From positions 211,339-275,338 of the forward strand of contig NZ_BJZP01000005.1 in NCBI RefSeq assembly GCF_007992095.1: DNA of 64,000 nucleotides, given 5' to 3'. Under the pieces are notes generated by a model. The model saw only the letters and a program-made list of their open reading frames with translations, was not told where the DNA came from and did not search any database. Both the position numbers and the translations under genes were made by a program. Below are positions 8,889 through 17,733 of the stretch, piece by piece. Source of the DNA: Paenirhizobium naphthalenivorans. Its GTDB lineage: Bacteria > Pseudomonadota > Alphaproteobacteria > Rhizobiales > Rhizobiaceae. Each line of letters opens with the position of its first letter. The stretch's first letter is position 1.

Positions 8889-10295
8889 TCACGCGACCCG
8901 TAGGTAGCCTGTCATGCCGGTCTTTTGATGCTCGATGATGTGGCAATGGAACACCCAATCGCCCGGATTGTCGGCAACGAGCGCCAGCTGCACCTTTTCG
9001 TCGGGCAGGATCAGATAGGTGTCGGACACGAGGGGCAGGACCTGCCGGGTGGACGATGAAACAACCTGGAAATTCATCCCGTGCAGGTGGATCGGATGGG
9101 CGTGCGGTGTGACGTTTTCCAGATTGAGCAGATAGGTTTGCCCGAGCTTGAGCTCCGCGATGGGGGCGGTCGGATCTTCAGTGTCTCCGGGCCAGGGCTT
9201 CTTGTTGATCGCCCAGAAGGAATAGCCGAGCGAGCCGCAGATCGAGTCCTTGGCCGCGTTTTCAGCCGTGGCGCTCAGGACCAGCGGGATTTCGGTGGCG
9301 CTTGAAAGGTCGGCCTCCACCGGCGGGTTGGGGGCAAGCGGCGGCACGTCGTCAAGGCTGCGCCTCAACGATGCGCCAATGCTGCGGAAGCTCGCGACCG
9401 TCTTGGGCGTGGAGGGGCGAATGTCCTCGAGCTGAACAACCGTTCCCTCGCTGTCGGGCATGCGTACGACGAGATCAAGTCGCTGTCCGGGCGACACCAC
9501 GGCAAAGTCGAGTGGCATGGCGACGGGAACTGGCTGGCCGTCGATCGCCACGATCAGCGCGTCGGCGCCCTCAAGCTGGAGATTGTAGATACGGGTGACG
9601 TCCGTCACCGCGATGCGAACACGCACCAGCCCGCCCGCCGGCGCATCGTAAACCGGTTCGACCTGCCAATTCGCGGTCCGAACCGTGCCATAGGTGCCGG
9701 CCTTGGCCGCGTCGCGGGCCTTGAACTGCTCGATGAACTGGCCGTTGCCGCCAAGCCGCCAGTCGCGCAGGTTGAGCGCAATTTCCGCATCGAAGACCGG
9801 ATCTTTCGGATCCTCGACGATCAGAAGGCCGGTGAGGCCGTGCCCCATTTGCGTCAGCGTATTGCAATGCGGATGATACCAGAAGGTGCCGGCATCCGGT
9901 GGCGTGAACCTGTAGTCGAATGTATCTCCGGGATAGACATAGGGCTGTGTCAGGAAGGGTACGCCATCCATGGCGTTGTCGATCCTCATCCCGTGCCAGT
10001 GGATCGTTGTGGGCTCATCGATCGAATTCTTGAGCTGCGCCGCAAACGGTTCGCCGCGTTTCAGCCGCAGCGCGGGGGGCATGACGCCGGCGCCGGGCAA
10101 TGATGCCTGATAGGTCAGAACGCCTTGCGTCGCTGCATTGCCGGTAATGGCGGCCTCCCGCATGACCGCTTCCAGCAGGGTCGGATCACCGGCTGCCTGC
10201 GCCGATCCGAAGCGCCCCGCAAAGCCAACACCCGCGCCGTAGGCGCCGGCGACAGCTGTTGCCTTCAGCAGGTTGCGTCGGGTGAGCAAAGCCAT
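8889..10295 (-). CDS. Tat-exported multicopper oxidase
   Basis: This is a 468-residue laccase/CopA/CueO-type oxidase, expected in the periplasm, where it couples oxidation of a substrate such as Cu(I) or a phenol to reduction of O2. The N-terminus is a twin-arginine signal (TRRNLLKATAVAGAYGAG). All four copper-ligand motifs are present: HWHG at 99-102, HPH at 141-143, HPIHLHG at 400-406 and HCHIIEHQKTGM at 450-461 with the type-1 axial Met. No methionine-rich insert typical of CueO is visible. A dyad upstream (10337-10360) may control it. Confidence 0.88.
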   Translation of the reverse strand: MALLTRRNLLKATAVAGAYGAGVGFAGRFGSAQAAGDPTLLEAVMREAAITGNAATQGVLTYQASLPGAGVMPPALRLKRGEPFAAQLKNSIDEPTTIHWHGMRIDNAMDGVPFLTQPYVYPGDTFDYRFTPPDAGTFWYHPHCNTLTQMGHGLTGLLIVEDPKDPVFDAEIALNLRDWRLGGNGQFIEQFKARDAAKAGTYGTVRTANWQVEPVYDAPAGGLVRVRIAVTDVTRIYNLQLEGADALIVAIDGQPVPVAMPLDFAVVSPGQRLDLVVRMPDSEGTVVQLEDIRPSTPKTVASFRSIGASLRRSLDDVPPLAPNPPVEADLSSATEIPLVLSATAENAAKDSICGSLGYSFWAINKKPWPGDTEDPTAPIAELKLGQTYLLNLENVTPHAHPIHLHGMNFQVVSSSTRQVLPLVSDTYLILPDEKVQLALVADNPGDWVFHCHIIEHQKTGMTGYLRVA

Positions 10296-10336
10296 CTTGG
10301 CCTCCTGTCGTTCAGAATGTCTCCGAGCTCTTAAAC

Positions 10337-10360
10337 CTGATTGTTACTTTCATCAATCAG
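10337..10360. promoter_or_regulatory. Dyad upstream of the multicopper oxidase gene
   Basis: A perfect inverted repeat CTGATTG / CAATCAG with a 10-base spacer lies 42 bases before the oxidase start. No T-run follows on either strand, so an operator is more likely than a terminator. The binding protein is unknown. A second weaker inverted repeat (GCCGGTC 10362-10368 / GACCGGC 10384-10390) lies between it and the end of the upstream MFS gene and may end that transcript. Confidence 0.35.
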
Positions 10361-10391
10361 TGCCGGTCCTCCATCTTGTCGCAGACCGGCG

Positions 10392-11633
10392 TCAATGACC
10401 CTTCGGCTTCTTCTGCTGCGGGCCGGCAAGCTTGGCGAAGAAGGCGGAGGTTCTGAGCAGAGAGCGGAACCGCATGCTACGCTTCTCGGTCGGTACACCC
10501 TCGCGTACCATCATGCGGCTCAGCGTGTATGCCATGAAGCCGGCCAGCACGACGACCATGTAGACGAAAAGCGCCCTCGGGCCGAAAAGGTCGAGCATGA
10601 AGGAGGCGAACAGCGGGCCGATCACCGCGCCCAGAGACCAGAAGAACAGCGTGCCGGCCGAGACCAGCGCATGCTGGCCAGGTGCCGCGTGGTCATTGGC
10701 GTGGGCCGAGCAGAGTGAATAAAGCGGCATGGCGAAGGCGCCGAAGGCGAAGATGCCGGCAAAATTGAGCCATTGATTGGTGCCAGCGACAAAGGCGAGG
10801 AAAAGCCCGGCGGCAAAGGCGCCGAATGTCGCGACGAGGATGATCAGGCGGCGGTCGAGCTTGTCGGAATAATGCCCAAGCGGATATTGCAGCACGACGC
10901 CGGCGAAGATCCCGACGCTCATGAAGGTGGCGATCTCGGTGATCGACATGCCGATTCCGTCGGCATAGATCGGCCCGAGCGAGCGGAAGCTGGAATTGGT
11001 CAATCCGACGACGATGCAGCCGACCGTGGCGAGTGGTGATACTTTCCACAGCACGCGGATGTCGAAGCGGACGTCCTCCGGCGCTTCGGGGCTGGACCGG
11101 TCGGTCAGGGAGATCGGCACGAGCGATAGCGTCAGCGCCATGGAGATGATGACGAACAGCTCGAAGCCGCCTATGCCGACGGCTGGAATGGCATATTGCG
11201 CGAGCGTGACGGCGCCGAGGTCGACGAAGCGATAGACCGACAGCGTCCGGGCGCGGGTCGAATTGGTGACCTTGGCGTTCAGCCAGCTTTCCACCACTGC
11301 GAACAGCCCGGCGAAGCATACGCCTTGGACCAGCCGCATCAGGAACCAGGCGGTCGGATTGATGAACAGCAGCATCAAAATGGAAGCGGCCGAAGCGATA
11401 GCGGCGAGCGCCGAGAAGGTTCGGATATGCCCAGTCGCTCGGATCAATCGGGTGATGTAGATACAGCCGAGGGCGAAGCCGATATTATAGCCAGTACCGA
11501 CCACGCCGATCATCGAGGTCGAGAAGCCCTCTTCGAGTGCTCGCAGCGAGATGAACGTGCCTTGCAAACCGTTGCCGCCGATCAGGATGCCGGCGGTGGC
11601 GAGCAGGGGAATGAGTGGACGGATCGACGACAT
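10392..11633 (-). CDS. MFS transporter, YcaD-like
   Basis: This is a 413-residue major facilitator with about 12 hydrophobic segments and the usual loop between helices 2 and 3 (ITRLIRATGHIRTFSA). A second loop with charged residues (LGHYSDKLDRRLIIL) follows helix 8. The layout resembles the YcaD/UMF group of small MFS carriers. The substrate is unknown. The C-terminal tail is basic (RSMRFRSLLRTSAFFAKL). It is divergent from aspS across about 260 bases that must hold both promoters. Confidence 0.82.
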   Translation of the reverse strand: MSSIRPLIPLLATAGILIGGNGLQGTFISLRALEEGFSTSMIGVVGTGYNIGFALGCIYITRLIRATGHIRTFSALAAIASAASILMLLFINPTAWFLMRLVQGVCFAGLFAVVESWLNAKVTNSTRARTLSVYRFVDLGAVTLAQYAIPAVGIGGFELFVIISMALTLSLVPISLTDRSSPEAPEDVRFDIRVLWKVSPLATVGCIVVGLTNSSFRSLGPIYADGIGMSITEIATFMSVGIFAGVVLQYPLGHYSDKLDRRLIILVATFGAFAAGLFLAFVAGTNQWLNFAGIFAFGAFAMPLYSLCSAHANDHAAPGQHALVSAGTLFFWSLGAVIGPLFASFMLDLFGPRALFVYMVVVLAGFMAYTLSRMMVREGVPTEKRSMRFRSLLRTSAFFAKLAGPQQKKPKGH

Positions 11634-11892
11634 GGAGGGTGCATCCCGGCTGGTGCGGCACGACTCGGATCCTCCCGGGCGCCAATATTCTTGTATCTGC
11701 GCCGGTGCGGCGATAACAGTTCACGTCGTGAATGCAGTCATCACCGAAATCGATTGTCCGAAGATCCCGTGGAGCCCGAACACGCCTTCAGCCTTGACAA
11801 ATCGGGCCTGCCATGCGCTTGTCCGCGCGATTTAAAGCCCGAGAATCCGTGCCGTTGCCGGAACTCCCTCAATGAATATGCAGGATAAAACC

Positions 11893-13683
11893 ATGCACCG
11901 TTACCGCAGCCACACCTGCGCCGCCTTGAAAAAATCCGATGTCGGCTCGACCGTCCGCCTGTCAGGCTGGGTCCACCGTGTCCGCGACCATGGCGGCGTT
12001 CTCTTCATCGACCTGCGCGACCACTATGGCATCACCCAGGTGGTGGCCGATCCGGATAGCCCGGCCTTCAAGATGGCCGAAACCGTGCGCGGCGAGTGGG
12101 TGATCCGCATCGACGGCCTCGTCAAGGCCCGCACGGAAGACACGGTCAACAAGGCCATGCCGACTGGCGAGATCGAACTCTATGCCCAGGATATCGAGGT
12201 CTTGTCGGCCGCCAAGGAATTGCCGCTGCCGGTCTTTGGCGAGCCGGACTATCCGGAAGACGTGCGCCTCAAGTACCGCTTCCTCGACCTGCGCCGCGAG
12301 ACGCTGCACAGGAACATCGTCAAGCGCACGCAGATCGTCTCCGACATGCGTCGCCGCATGGGCGATATCGGCTTTGCCGAATACACGACCCCAATTCTCA
12401 CGGCTTCCTCGCCGGAAGGCGCACGTGACTTCCTCGTGCCGAGCCGAATCCACGAAGGCAAGTTCTTCGCCCTGCCGCAGGCCCCGCAGCAGTACAAGCA
12501 GTTGCTGATGGTCGCCGGCTTCGACCGTTACTTCCAGATTGCGCCGTGCTTCCGTGACGAAGATCCGCGCGCTGACCGCTTGCCGGGCGAATTCTACCAG
12601 CTCGACCTTGAAATGAGCTTCGTCACCCAGGAGGACATCTGGGAAACCGTCGAGCCGGTCATGACCCAGGTCTTCGAGCAGTTCGCCGAAGGCAAGCCGG
12701 TTACCAAGCAGTGGCCGCGCATCCCTTACGACGTGGCGATCCGCAAATACGGTTCCGACAAGCCGGACCTGCGCAATCCGATCGAGATGCAGGCCGTTAC
12801 CGAGCATTTCGCCGGTTCCGGCTTCAAGGTCTTCGCCAACATGATCGCCTCCAACCCGAAGGTCGAGGTCTGGGCGATCCCGGCCAAGACCGGTGGTTCG
12901 CGTGCTTTCTGCGATCGCATGAACGCCTGGGCGCAGTCGACCGGACAGCCGGGCCTCGGCTACATCTTCTGGCGCCAGGAAGGCGCCGTCCTCGAAGGTG
13001 CCGGTCCGCTTGCCAAGAACATCGGCGCGGAGCGCACTGAGGCTATCCGCACGCAGCTCGGTCTGGAAGAAGGCGACGCCTGCTTCTTCGTCGCGGGCGA
13101 ACCGTCGAAGTTCTACAAGTTTGCCGGCGAAGCCCGAACCCGCGCCGGCGAGGAACTGAACCTCGTCGACCGCGACCGTTTCGAGCTTTGCTGGATCGTC
13201 GACTTCCCGTTCTACGAATGGAGCGAGGAAGAAAAGAAGATCGACTTCGCCCACAACCCCTTCTCGATGCCGCAGGGTGGTCTGGAAGCGTTGGAAAGCC
13301 AGGACCCGCTGTCGCTCAAGGCCTATCAGTACGACGCGGTCTGCAACGGCTTCGAAATCGCCTCCGGTTCGATCCGTAACCAGTCGCCGGAGCTGATGGT
13401 CAAGGCCTTCGAAAAGGTTGGCCTGAGCCAGGCCGACGTGGAAGAACGATTCGGTGGCCTCTACCGCGCCTTCCAGTACGGCGCGCCGCCGCACGGCGGC
13501 TGCGCCTTCGGTATCGACCGTGTGGTCATGCTGCTCGTCGGCGCGAAGAACCTGCGCGAGATCTCGATCTTCCCGATGAACCAGCAGGCGCAGGATCTGC
13601 TGATGAACGCGCCGTCGCCGGCAACGCCGACTCAGCTACGGGAACTGGCGCTCCGCGTCGTGCCGCAGCCGAAGAAAGACTGA
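11893..13683 (+). CDS. aspS: Aspartyl-tRNA synthetase
   Basis: This is a 596-residue class II aminoacyl-tRNA synthetase that charges tRNA-Asp (and possibly tRNA-Asn if the enzyme is non-discriminating, which sequence alone cannot decide). The OB-fold anticodon domain is N-terminal ([20 protein letters not shown]). Motif 2 is [19 protein letters not shown] and motif 3 is GIDRVVMLL near residues 536-544. The size fits the bacterial form with the GAD insertion. I start at 11893 (MHRYRSHTC) because AGGA lies 8 bases before it and homologues begin there. A strong terminator follows. Confidence 0.96.
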   Translation: MHRYRSHTCAALKKSDVGSTVRLSGWVHRVRDHGGVLFIDLRDHYGITQVVADPDSPAFKMAETVRGEWVIRIDGLVKARTEDTVNKAMPTGEIELYAQDIEVLSAAKELPLPVFGEPDYPEDVRLKYRFLDLRRETLHRNIVKRTQIVSDMRRRMGDIGFAEYTTPILTASSPEGARDFLVPSRIHEGKFFALPQAPQQYKQLLMVAGFDRYFQIAPCFRDEDPRADRLPGEFYQLDLEMSFVTQEDIWETVEPVMTQVFEQFAEGKPVTKQWPRIPYDVAIRKYGSDKPDLRNPIEMQAVTEHFAGSGFKVFANMIASNPKVEVWAIPAKTGGSRAFCDRMNAWAQSTGQPGLGYIFWRQEGAVLEGAGPLAKNIGAERTEAIRTQLGLEEGDACFFVAGEPSKFYKFAGEARTRAGEELNLVDRDRFELCWIVDFPFYEWSEEEKKIDFAHNPFSMPQGGLEALESQDPLSLKAYQYDAVCNGFEIASGSIRNQSPELMVKAFEKVGLSQADVEERFGGLYRAFQYGAPPHGGCAFGIDRVVMLLVGAKNLREISIFPMNQQAQDLLMNAPSPATPTQLRELALRVVPQPKKD

Positions 13684-13707
13684 TCCGGCCTGCAGGTCGA
13701 GAAATCG

Positions 13708-13744
13708 AAAAGCCCCGGAAAGCTGTCGCTTCCGGGGCTTTTTG
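13708..13744. terminator. Bidirectional rho-independent terminator
   Basis: A 12-bp perfect stem (AAAGCCCCGGAA 13709-13720 with TTCCGGGGCTTT 13730-13741) is flanked by A's on the left and T's on the right. It ends aspS and also the convergent acyltransferase gene. Confidence 0.9.
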
Positions 13745-13756
13745 CAAACCGGTCTA

Positions 13757-14764
13757 TCAGGCTTTCGGCAAGGCGTTGTCGAGGAAGAACCACTGGTCGA
13801 GGTGCTCGCGGATTACCGGCTCGATGGCGTCATTGAGCAGCTGGATATCGTCGAGCAGGCGGGCACCGGACTTGGCCTCCGGCGGCAGAACGATTGGCGG
13901 CAACGCATAGGCCTCGAACCGGAATCCCTCGGTGCGCAGATTGTACCACGGGCAGATTGTCGCCCCGGTCATTCGCGCAAGCCGGATGGTCATCGCCAGA
14001 TTGCCTTCAAGATGCGGTGGCCGGCCGAACAGCGGGCCACGGATCTTGCCGTTTACACCCTCGTCGCAGAAAGCCGAGACAATGCCGCCCTTCTTCAGCA
14101 CGCTGACGGCGGGGCGGATGCCCTGCAGGCCGGGTGGCAGAAAGTTGAGCCAGTTCTTGCGCCGGACGCGCTCCGAGATCCAAGCCTTGGCCCGTCCCGG
14201 TGGCGGCGTATAGTTGATGTAGGGCACGAGCCCGACACGGTGCAGCACAATGGGCCCGATTTCCCAATTGCCGAGATGCATTCCGACAAAGATCACAGGC
14301 CCGCGCTTGGCCGCGTCGACAACCCATTCGACATTGTGGATCCCGATTCGCTCTGGATGCCGGTTCAGGCGGTTTATCACCGAGAACTCGGTCATCAAGC
14401 GCCCCTGCGTGCGGCAGTTCTCGAGAAAAAGCGCGTCCTGCTCTGCGGCGCTCAAGTGAGGGCAGAGCTGGGCGATCGTGGCCCGCGCCCTCTTCTCCGC
14501 AGCCTTATGATAGCGCGGAATGGCATAGATGCCGAGCCGAGCGCCAAAGTGCGAACAGGCATCCATAGGCAGGAGTTTCAGGCCGAAGTGGCCAAGAAGG
14601 TGCAGGCCATTCCAGATATTGTCGTTGATCCAGTAACGAAGGAAAGCCTTGCGCCTGTCGCCGCCGGCCGCGAGGTCGGAGAGACCGGGGGCTTCCGGTG
14701 GGCGGAAACGCCAAGCCTTGCGTTTGGCAATAGTGGTCTTGGCGGGAATCTTGTCGTCACTCAT
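13757..14764 (-). CDS. Lauroyl/lipid A-type acyltransferase (LPLAT family)
   Basis: This is a 335-residue HtrB/LpxL-like acyltransferase, expected on the inner membrane to move an acyl chain onto a lipid A precursor or another lipid. The catalytic H163 and E168 are seen in GMHLGNWEIG. A membrane-anchoring stretch lies near residues 47-68. Length is a little above LpxL. It sits 4 bases after a P450 gene, so the two are almost surely co-transcribed, which suggests a shared role in modifying a fatty acyl or lipid product. The exact acceptor is unknown. Confidence 0.8.
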   Translation of the reverse strand: MSDDKIPAKTTIAKRKAWRFRPPEAPGLSDLAAGGDRRKAFLRYWINDNIWNGLHLLGHFGLKLLPMDACSHFGARLGIYAIPRYHKAAEKRARATIAQLCPHLSAAEQDALFLENCRTQGRLMTEFSVINRLNRHPERIGIHNVEWVVDAAKRGPVIFVGMHLGNWEIGPIVLHRVGLVPYINYTPPPGRAKAWISERVRRKNWLNFLPPGLQGIRPAVSVLKKGGIVSAFCDEGVNGKIRGPLFGRPPHLEGNLAMTIRLARMTGATICPWYNLRTEGFRFEAYALPPIVLPPEAKSGARLLDDIQLLNDAIEPVIREHLDQWFFLDNALPKA

Positions 14765-14768
14765 AGCA

Positions 14769-16184
14769 TCATGCCTCCCGTCGATGGAGCGTCACCGGCA
14801 ATCCGCCCTTGGGGCGCAGCGTCAGCCGGCAGAGTGGTTCGACCTTGTGTCCTTGGCGCAGGCGCAGGCTGAACTTCTGCGCCAGAATGGCGAGGCAGAG
14901 GATGGATTCGGTTTGGCCGAAATGCATGCCGGGGCAGATGCGCGGTCCGCTGGCGAAGGGAATATAGCTGTAGGGTTTCGGCCGGTTGCCGCCGAGGAAG
15001 CGTTCAGGCCTGAAGTGATGCGGCTTGGGAAACAGGCTGGGCGTCCGGTGCAGCAACCATGGCACAATCAGCACCAGCGAGGCAGGCGCGATGTCGACAG
15101 TTCCGATCCTGTCCTTCTCCTTGGCCTGGCGGGCGAGGATCGGCACCGGCGGATAGAGCCTGAGCGTTTCCTCTATCACAGCGCGGCACCAGTCGAGTTG
15201 CGGTACGTCATCGATCGTCGGCACGCGGTCGCCGCAGACGCGGGCGATCTCGTCATGAACTTCCTTTTCCACCCAGGTCGCCTGCGAAAGCAGATACCAA
15301 GCCCAGGTGAGGGTGGCGGCCGTCGTCTCGTGCCCGGCCATGAAGATCGTCGCCGCCTCGTTGCGCAGGGCGACCATGTCGAGATTGAGCTCCGGATTGC
15401 GCTGCTGGCGACGGATCAGAAGGTCCACCATGGAGCTGTGATCGCCGCGGCCGGCGAGGTGATCCTCAACCACCTTGTCGATCAGGTCGTGGATGCGTTT
15501 GACCGATCGTTTGAGTGAAGGGGTGCGCAGCACCGGCAAGCCCTCGTCGAAACCGATGAAATAGCCAAGATTGACCGAATCGATCAGCGACTGATAGCTC
15601 GAAAAACTGTCGGTGATCGCATCGGCGCTTTCATGGCCGAGCTGATTGCCGAAGACGCTGCGCGAGATGATTTCGGCGGTCAGTCCGGCCATTTCGTGAA
15701 GTGCGTTGATCTCCGCTCCATCGGCCATGGAACTCCAGCGTTCGACCATTTCGCTCGCTGTTTTTTCCATTACCGGCCCAAAGGTCGGCACCCGGTTGCG
15801 GTGAACGATGTCGTTGACCAGCGAACGGCGCTGTTTCCATGTCTCTCCGTCGGAAATGAATAGGCCATCGCCCAGCAGATACTCCAGCGCGCGCCGCATT
15901 TGCGGCGACTTGCGTTCGAAGTTCTCATGACGATTGACGACGACGTGGCGGATCATGTCGGGTGAATTGATCACCACGACCTGCCGCCCCATGATCCTGA
16001 GCGCGCTGACCTTCTCCTTGAAATCGCCGACTCGCCAGACCGAAAGGAAGTCGGTGCGGGCCTGCAAGAGGAGGTGGAGAGGGCGATTCGGCGCTCCGGC
16101 ATAATAGTCGGCATGGGCCGGCTCGAAGTCGTGTCCTTCAAGCTTTTCGGATATGGTGACAGGGCGCTGTAGCCAGCCGAACAT
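14769..16184 (-). CDS. Cytochrome P450
   Basis: This is a 471-residue P450 monooxygenase. The I-helix is FMAGHETTAATLTW, the K-helix ExxR is EETLRLYPP, and the heme-binding loop is FASGPRICPGMHFG with the thiolate C417. It lacks a membrane anchor and any fused reductase, so it is probably cytoplasmic and needs separate redox partners. The overall look is of the fatty-acid/terpenoid hydroxylase side of the family (CYP4/CYP102-like). I chose the ATG at 16184 because the longer reading extends into the region before it without similarity. It is paired with the acyltransferase downstream. Confidence 0.9.
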   Translation of the reverse strand: MFGWLQRPVTISEKLEGHDFEPAHADYYAGAPNRPLHLLLQARTDFLSVWRVGDFKEKVSALRIMGRQVVVINSPDMIRHVVVNRHENFERKSPQMRRALEYLLGDGLFISDGETWKQRRSLVNDIVHRNRVPTFGPVMEKTASEMVERWSSMADGAEINALHEMAGLTAEIISRSVFGNQLGHESADAITDSFSSYQSLIDSVNLGYFIGFDEGLPVLRTPSLKRSVKRIHDLIDKVVEDHLAGRGDHSSMVDLLIRRQQRNPELNLDMVALRNEAATIFMAGHETTAATLTWAWYLLSQATWVEKEVHDEIARVCGDRVPTIDDVPQLDWCRAVIEETLRLYPPVPILARQAKEKDRIGTVDIAPASLVLIVPWLLHRTPSLFPKPHHFRPERFLGGNRPKPYSYIPFASGPRICPGMHFGQTESILCLAILAQKFSLRLRQGHKVEPLCRLTLRPKGGLPVTLHRREA

Positions 16185-16286
16185 GATCGTCCGTTTCGCG
16201 ATTTGAGCCGACGAGGCGATTGAACCGGGCTTTAGCCTTAACGGAAGTCCCGCTCGGGTCAATCCTCCGGCATGAGTTAGACTGTC

Positions 16287-16312
16287 GCGCCCGGCGGTTG
16301 CTGGCCGGGCGC
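16287..16312 (-). terminator. GC-rich hairpin after the unknown exported protein gene
   Basis: A 9-bp perfect stem (GCGCCCGGC 16287-16295 / GCCGGGCGC 16304-16312, 8-base loop) lies 22 bases beyond the stop of the minus-strand gene 16334-17527. There is no clear T-run, so it may be a weak terminator or a 3'-end stabiliser. Confidence 0.5.
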
Positions 16313-16333
16313 TCTGATCGTTTGTCGATAGTG

Positions 16334-17527
16334 TCAGTCGTTGGCGGAAACGCTGACGCCAAGCAGCGTGGGGAGGCTTTCTGGTGCCCCCATGGCCGCG
16401 CCCATGATCATCGGGAAGGGGACCTCCTTTTCTGGCTCCGCGGTGATGGTAATGTTCTGCGGATCATCGATGAAGGTGTTGACGGCCTCTGAGATCTCGT
16501 TCTGTAAGGCGCCGAGCTTGGCTTGGGCGAGCAGGATCGGAAGCATGCCCTTGACCATTTGGCCCATCTGTTCGCCACTCGACCCCTGTTGCTTGCCGGC
16601 ATAATCGAGGCCGCGCTTGGTGATCCCGGCGTCTTCGATGCTGATCCGCGCGCTCTGGAAGGACATCTGCTGCATCAGGCCGAACATCGCGATGCCGGCG
16701 GCCTGCTGGGCCTGCTCGTTGTTCGGGTCGGCCTGCATGGTGCGGGCGGTTTCCTGCAGCTGCTTGACCAGATCCATCGTGTAGCCGGTGAAGGCGAAGG
16801 ACAGGGAAAGACGGCCGACGTGGTTCAAATCAATGGCATATTCGTCCAGGTCGATTGTTCCGGAGGAGGGGTCCCAACTGCCGCTGACGTTGATCTCGCC
16901 GGTCACAGTCTGCAAACCGAGCGCGTCGATCGCATCCTTGCTCTTGGCATCCTCGACGCCGGTGAGGTCGGCCTTGATGCCGGTGACGCTGCCGTCAAAG
17001 GAGAGCGCGCTTTCATCGTCGGAAAGGGCCATCGTGCCGCTGGCTTCCTCGAGTGAGAATACCTGCTTGCCGTCGGCGATGACGGTGAGCGGACCACTGT
17101 GGGCTTCCTCGTAGAGCATCATGGAGGCAAGGCCTTCACCGGCCGTATTGCCCGGGACCCGCACCCCGGCCAGGTAGAGATCTTTGATTTTGACGCTGTT
17201 TTTCTCTTCGGTCAGGTTGACCTCCGGGAACTCGATGCGATCGATATGGTAGGCGCCGTCAGCTTCTTCCGTCACATCCTGCAGATTGAGATTGCCGAGC
17301 AAGACCGATTTTTCGTGCGGCCCGGTGGCGGTGAAGGTCGTGCCCTTCAGCACGACGTCATTGCCGTTGACCTCGATGGCTTCTGCTTTCAGCACACCGC
17401 TTCCGGCGGCGTAGGCGGCGTTGATCTTGGTCAGGAGGTCCTGGCCATCGAGTGCGAAGGCATGGCTGGACAGAGCCGCGAATGTGGCGCCGGTCAGCAG
17501 GAGCCTTTTGGTGCGAAGTCGGATCAT
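16334..17527 (-). CDS. Exported protein of unknown function
   Basis: This is a 397-residue protein with a Sec signal peptide (LLLTGATFAALSSHAFA, cleavage about residue 25). The rest is soluble and rich in alternating beta patterns. It has a central ALDGQDLLTKINAAY... start, and towards the end a long helix-rich stretch containing MFGLMQQMSFQSARISIEDAG. The layout is loosely like periplasmic DUF945/AsmA-type lipid-facing proteins, but I do not recognise a family. The ATG at 17527 has AAAGGA 7 bases before it and gives the signal peptide. It is divergent from parC, with about 200 bases between. Confidence 0.7.
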   Translation of the reverse strand: MIRLRTKRLLLTGATFAALSSHAFALDGQDLLTKINAAYAAGSGVLKAEAIEVNGNDVVLKGTTFTATGPHEKSVLLGNLNLQDVTEEADGAYHIDRIEFPEVNLTEEKNSVKIKDLYLAGVRVPGNTAGEGLASMMLYEEAHSGPLTVIADGKQVFSLEEASGTMALSDDESALSFDGSVTGIKADLTGVEDAKSKDAIDALGLQTVTGEINVSGSWDPSSGTIDLDEYAIDLNHVGRLSLSFAFTGYTMDLVKQLQETARTMQADPNNEQAQQAAGIAMFGLMQQMSFQSARISIEDAGITKRGLDYAGKQQGSSGEQMGQMVKGMLPILLAQAKLGALQNEISEAVNTFIDDPQNITITAEPEKEVPFPMIMGAAMGAPESLPTLLGVSVSAND

Positions 17528-17712
17528 GAGACTGTCCTTTCGTGGGATGGGGGATTTCCGCGCGGCAAATTTGTTCCGAACCTTATATGGGCAAGGACGA
17601 AAACTTCCACTGCTTTCCAACGAACGGCGACGGTTCGCGCATGCTGCCGTGACTGTTGTCACACCGTCGGTAATCCACAGCCGGAATGCCAGGATTCCTT
17701 GCTGTTTGCGGT

Positions 17713-17732
17713 GTTCTCGTCTAGTTGAGAAC
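17713..17732 (+). promoter_or_regulatory. Hairpin over the parC ribosome-binding region
   Basis: GTTCTC (17713-17718) and GAGAAC (17727-17732) form a perfect inverted repeat with an 8-base spacer that ends one base before the parC ATG. The only Shine-Dalgarno-like bases (GAGA) are in the right arm. It could be an RNA hairpin that limits translation or a protein-binding dyad. Confidence 0.4.
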
Positions 17733-17733
17733 C

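Noticed and set aside
11962..13494. 510-residue open frame antisense to aspS
   Set aside because: It lies entirely opposite a certain aspS gene, has no known family resemblance and is explained by high-GC codon bias.
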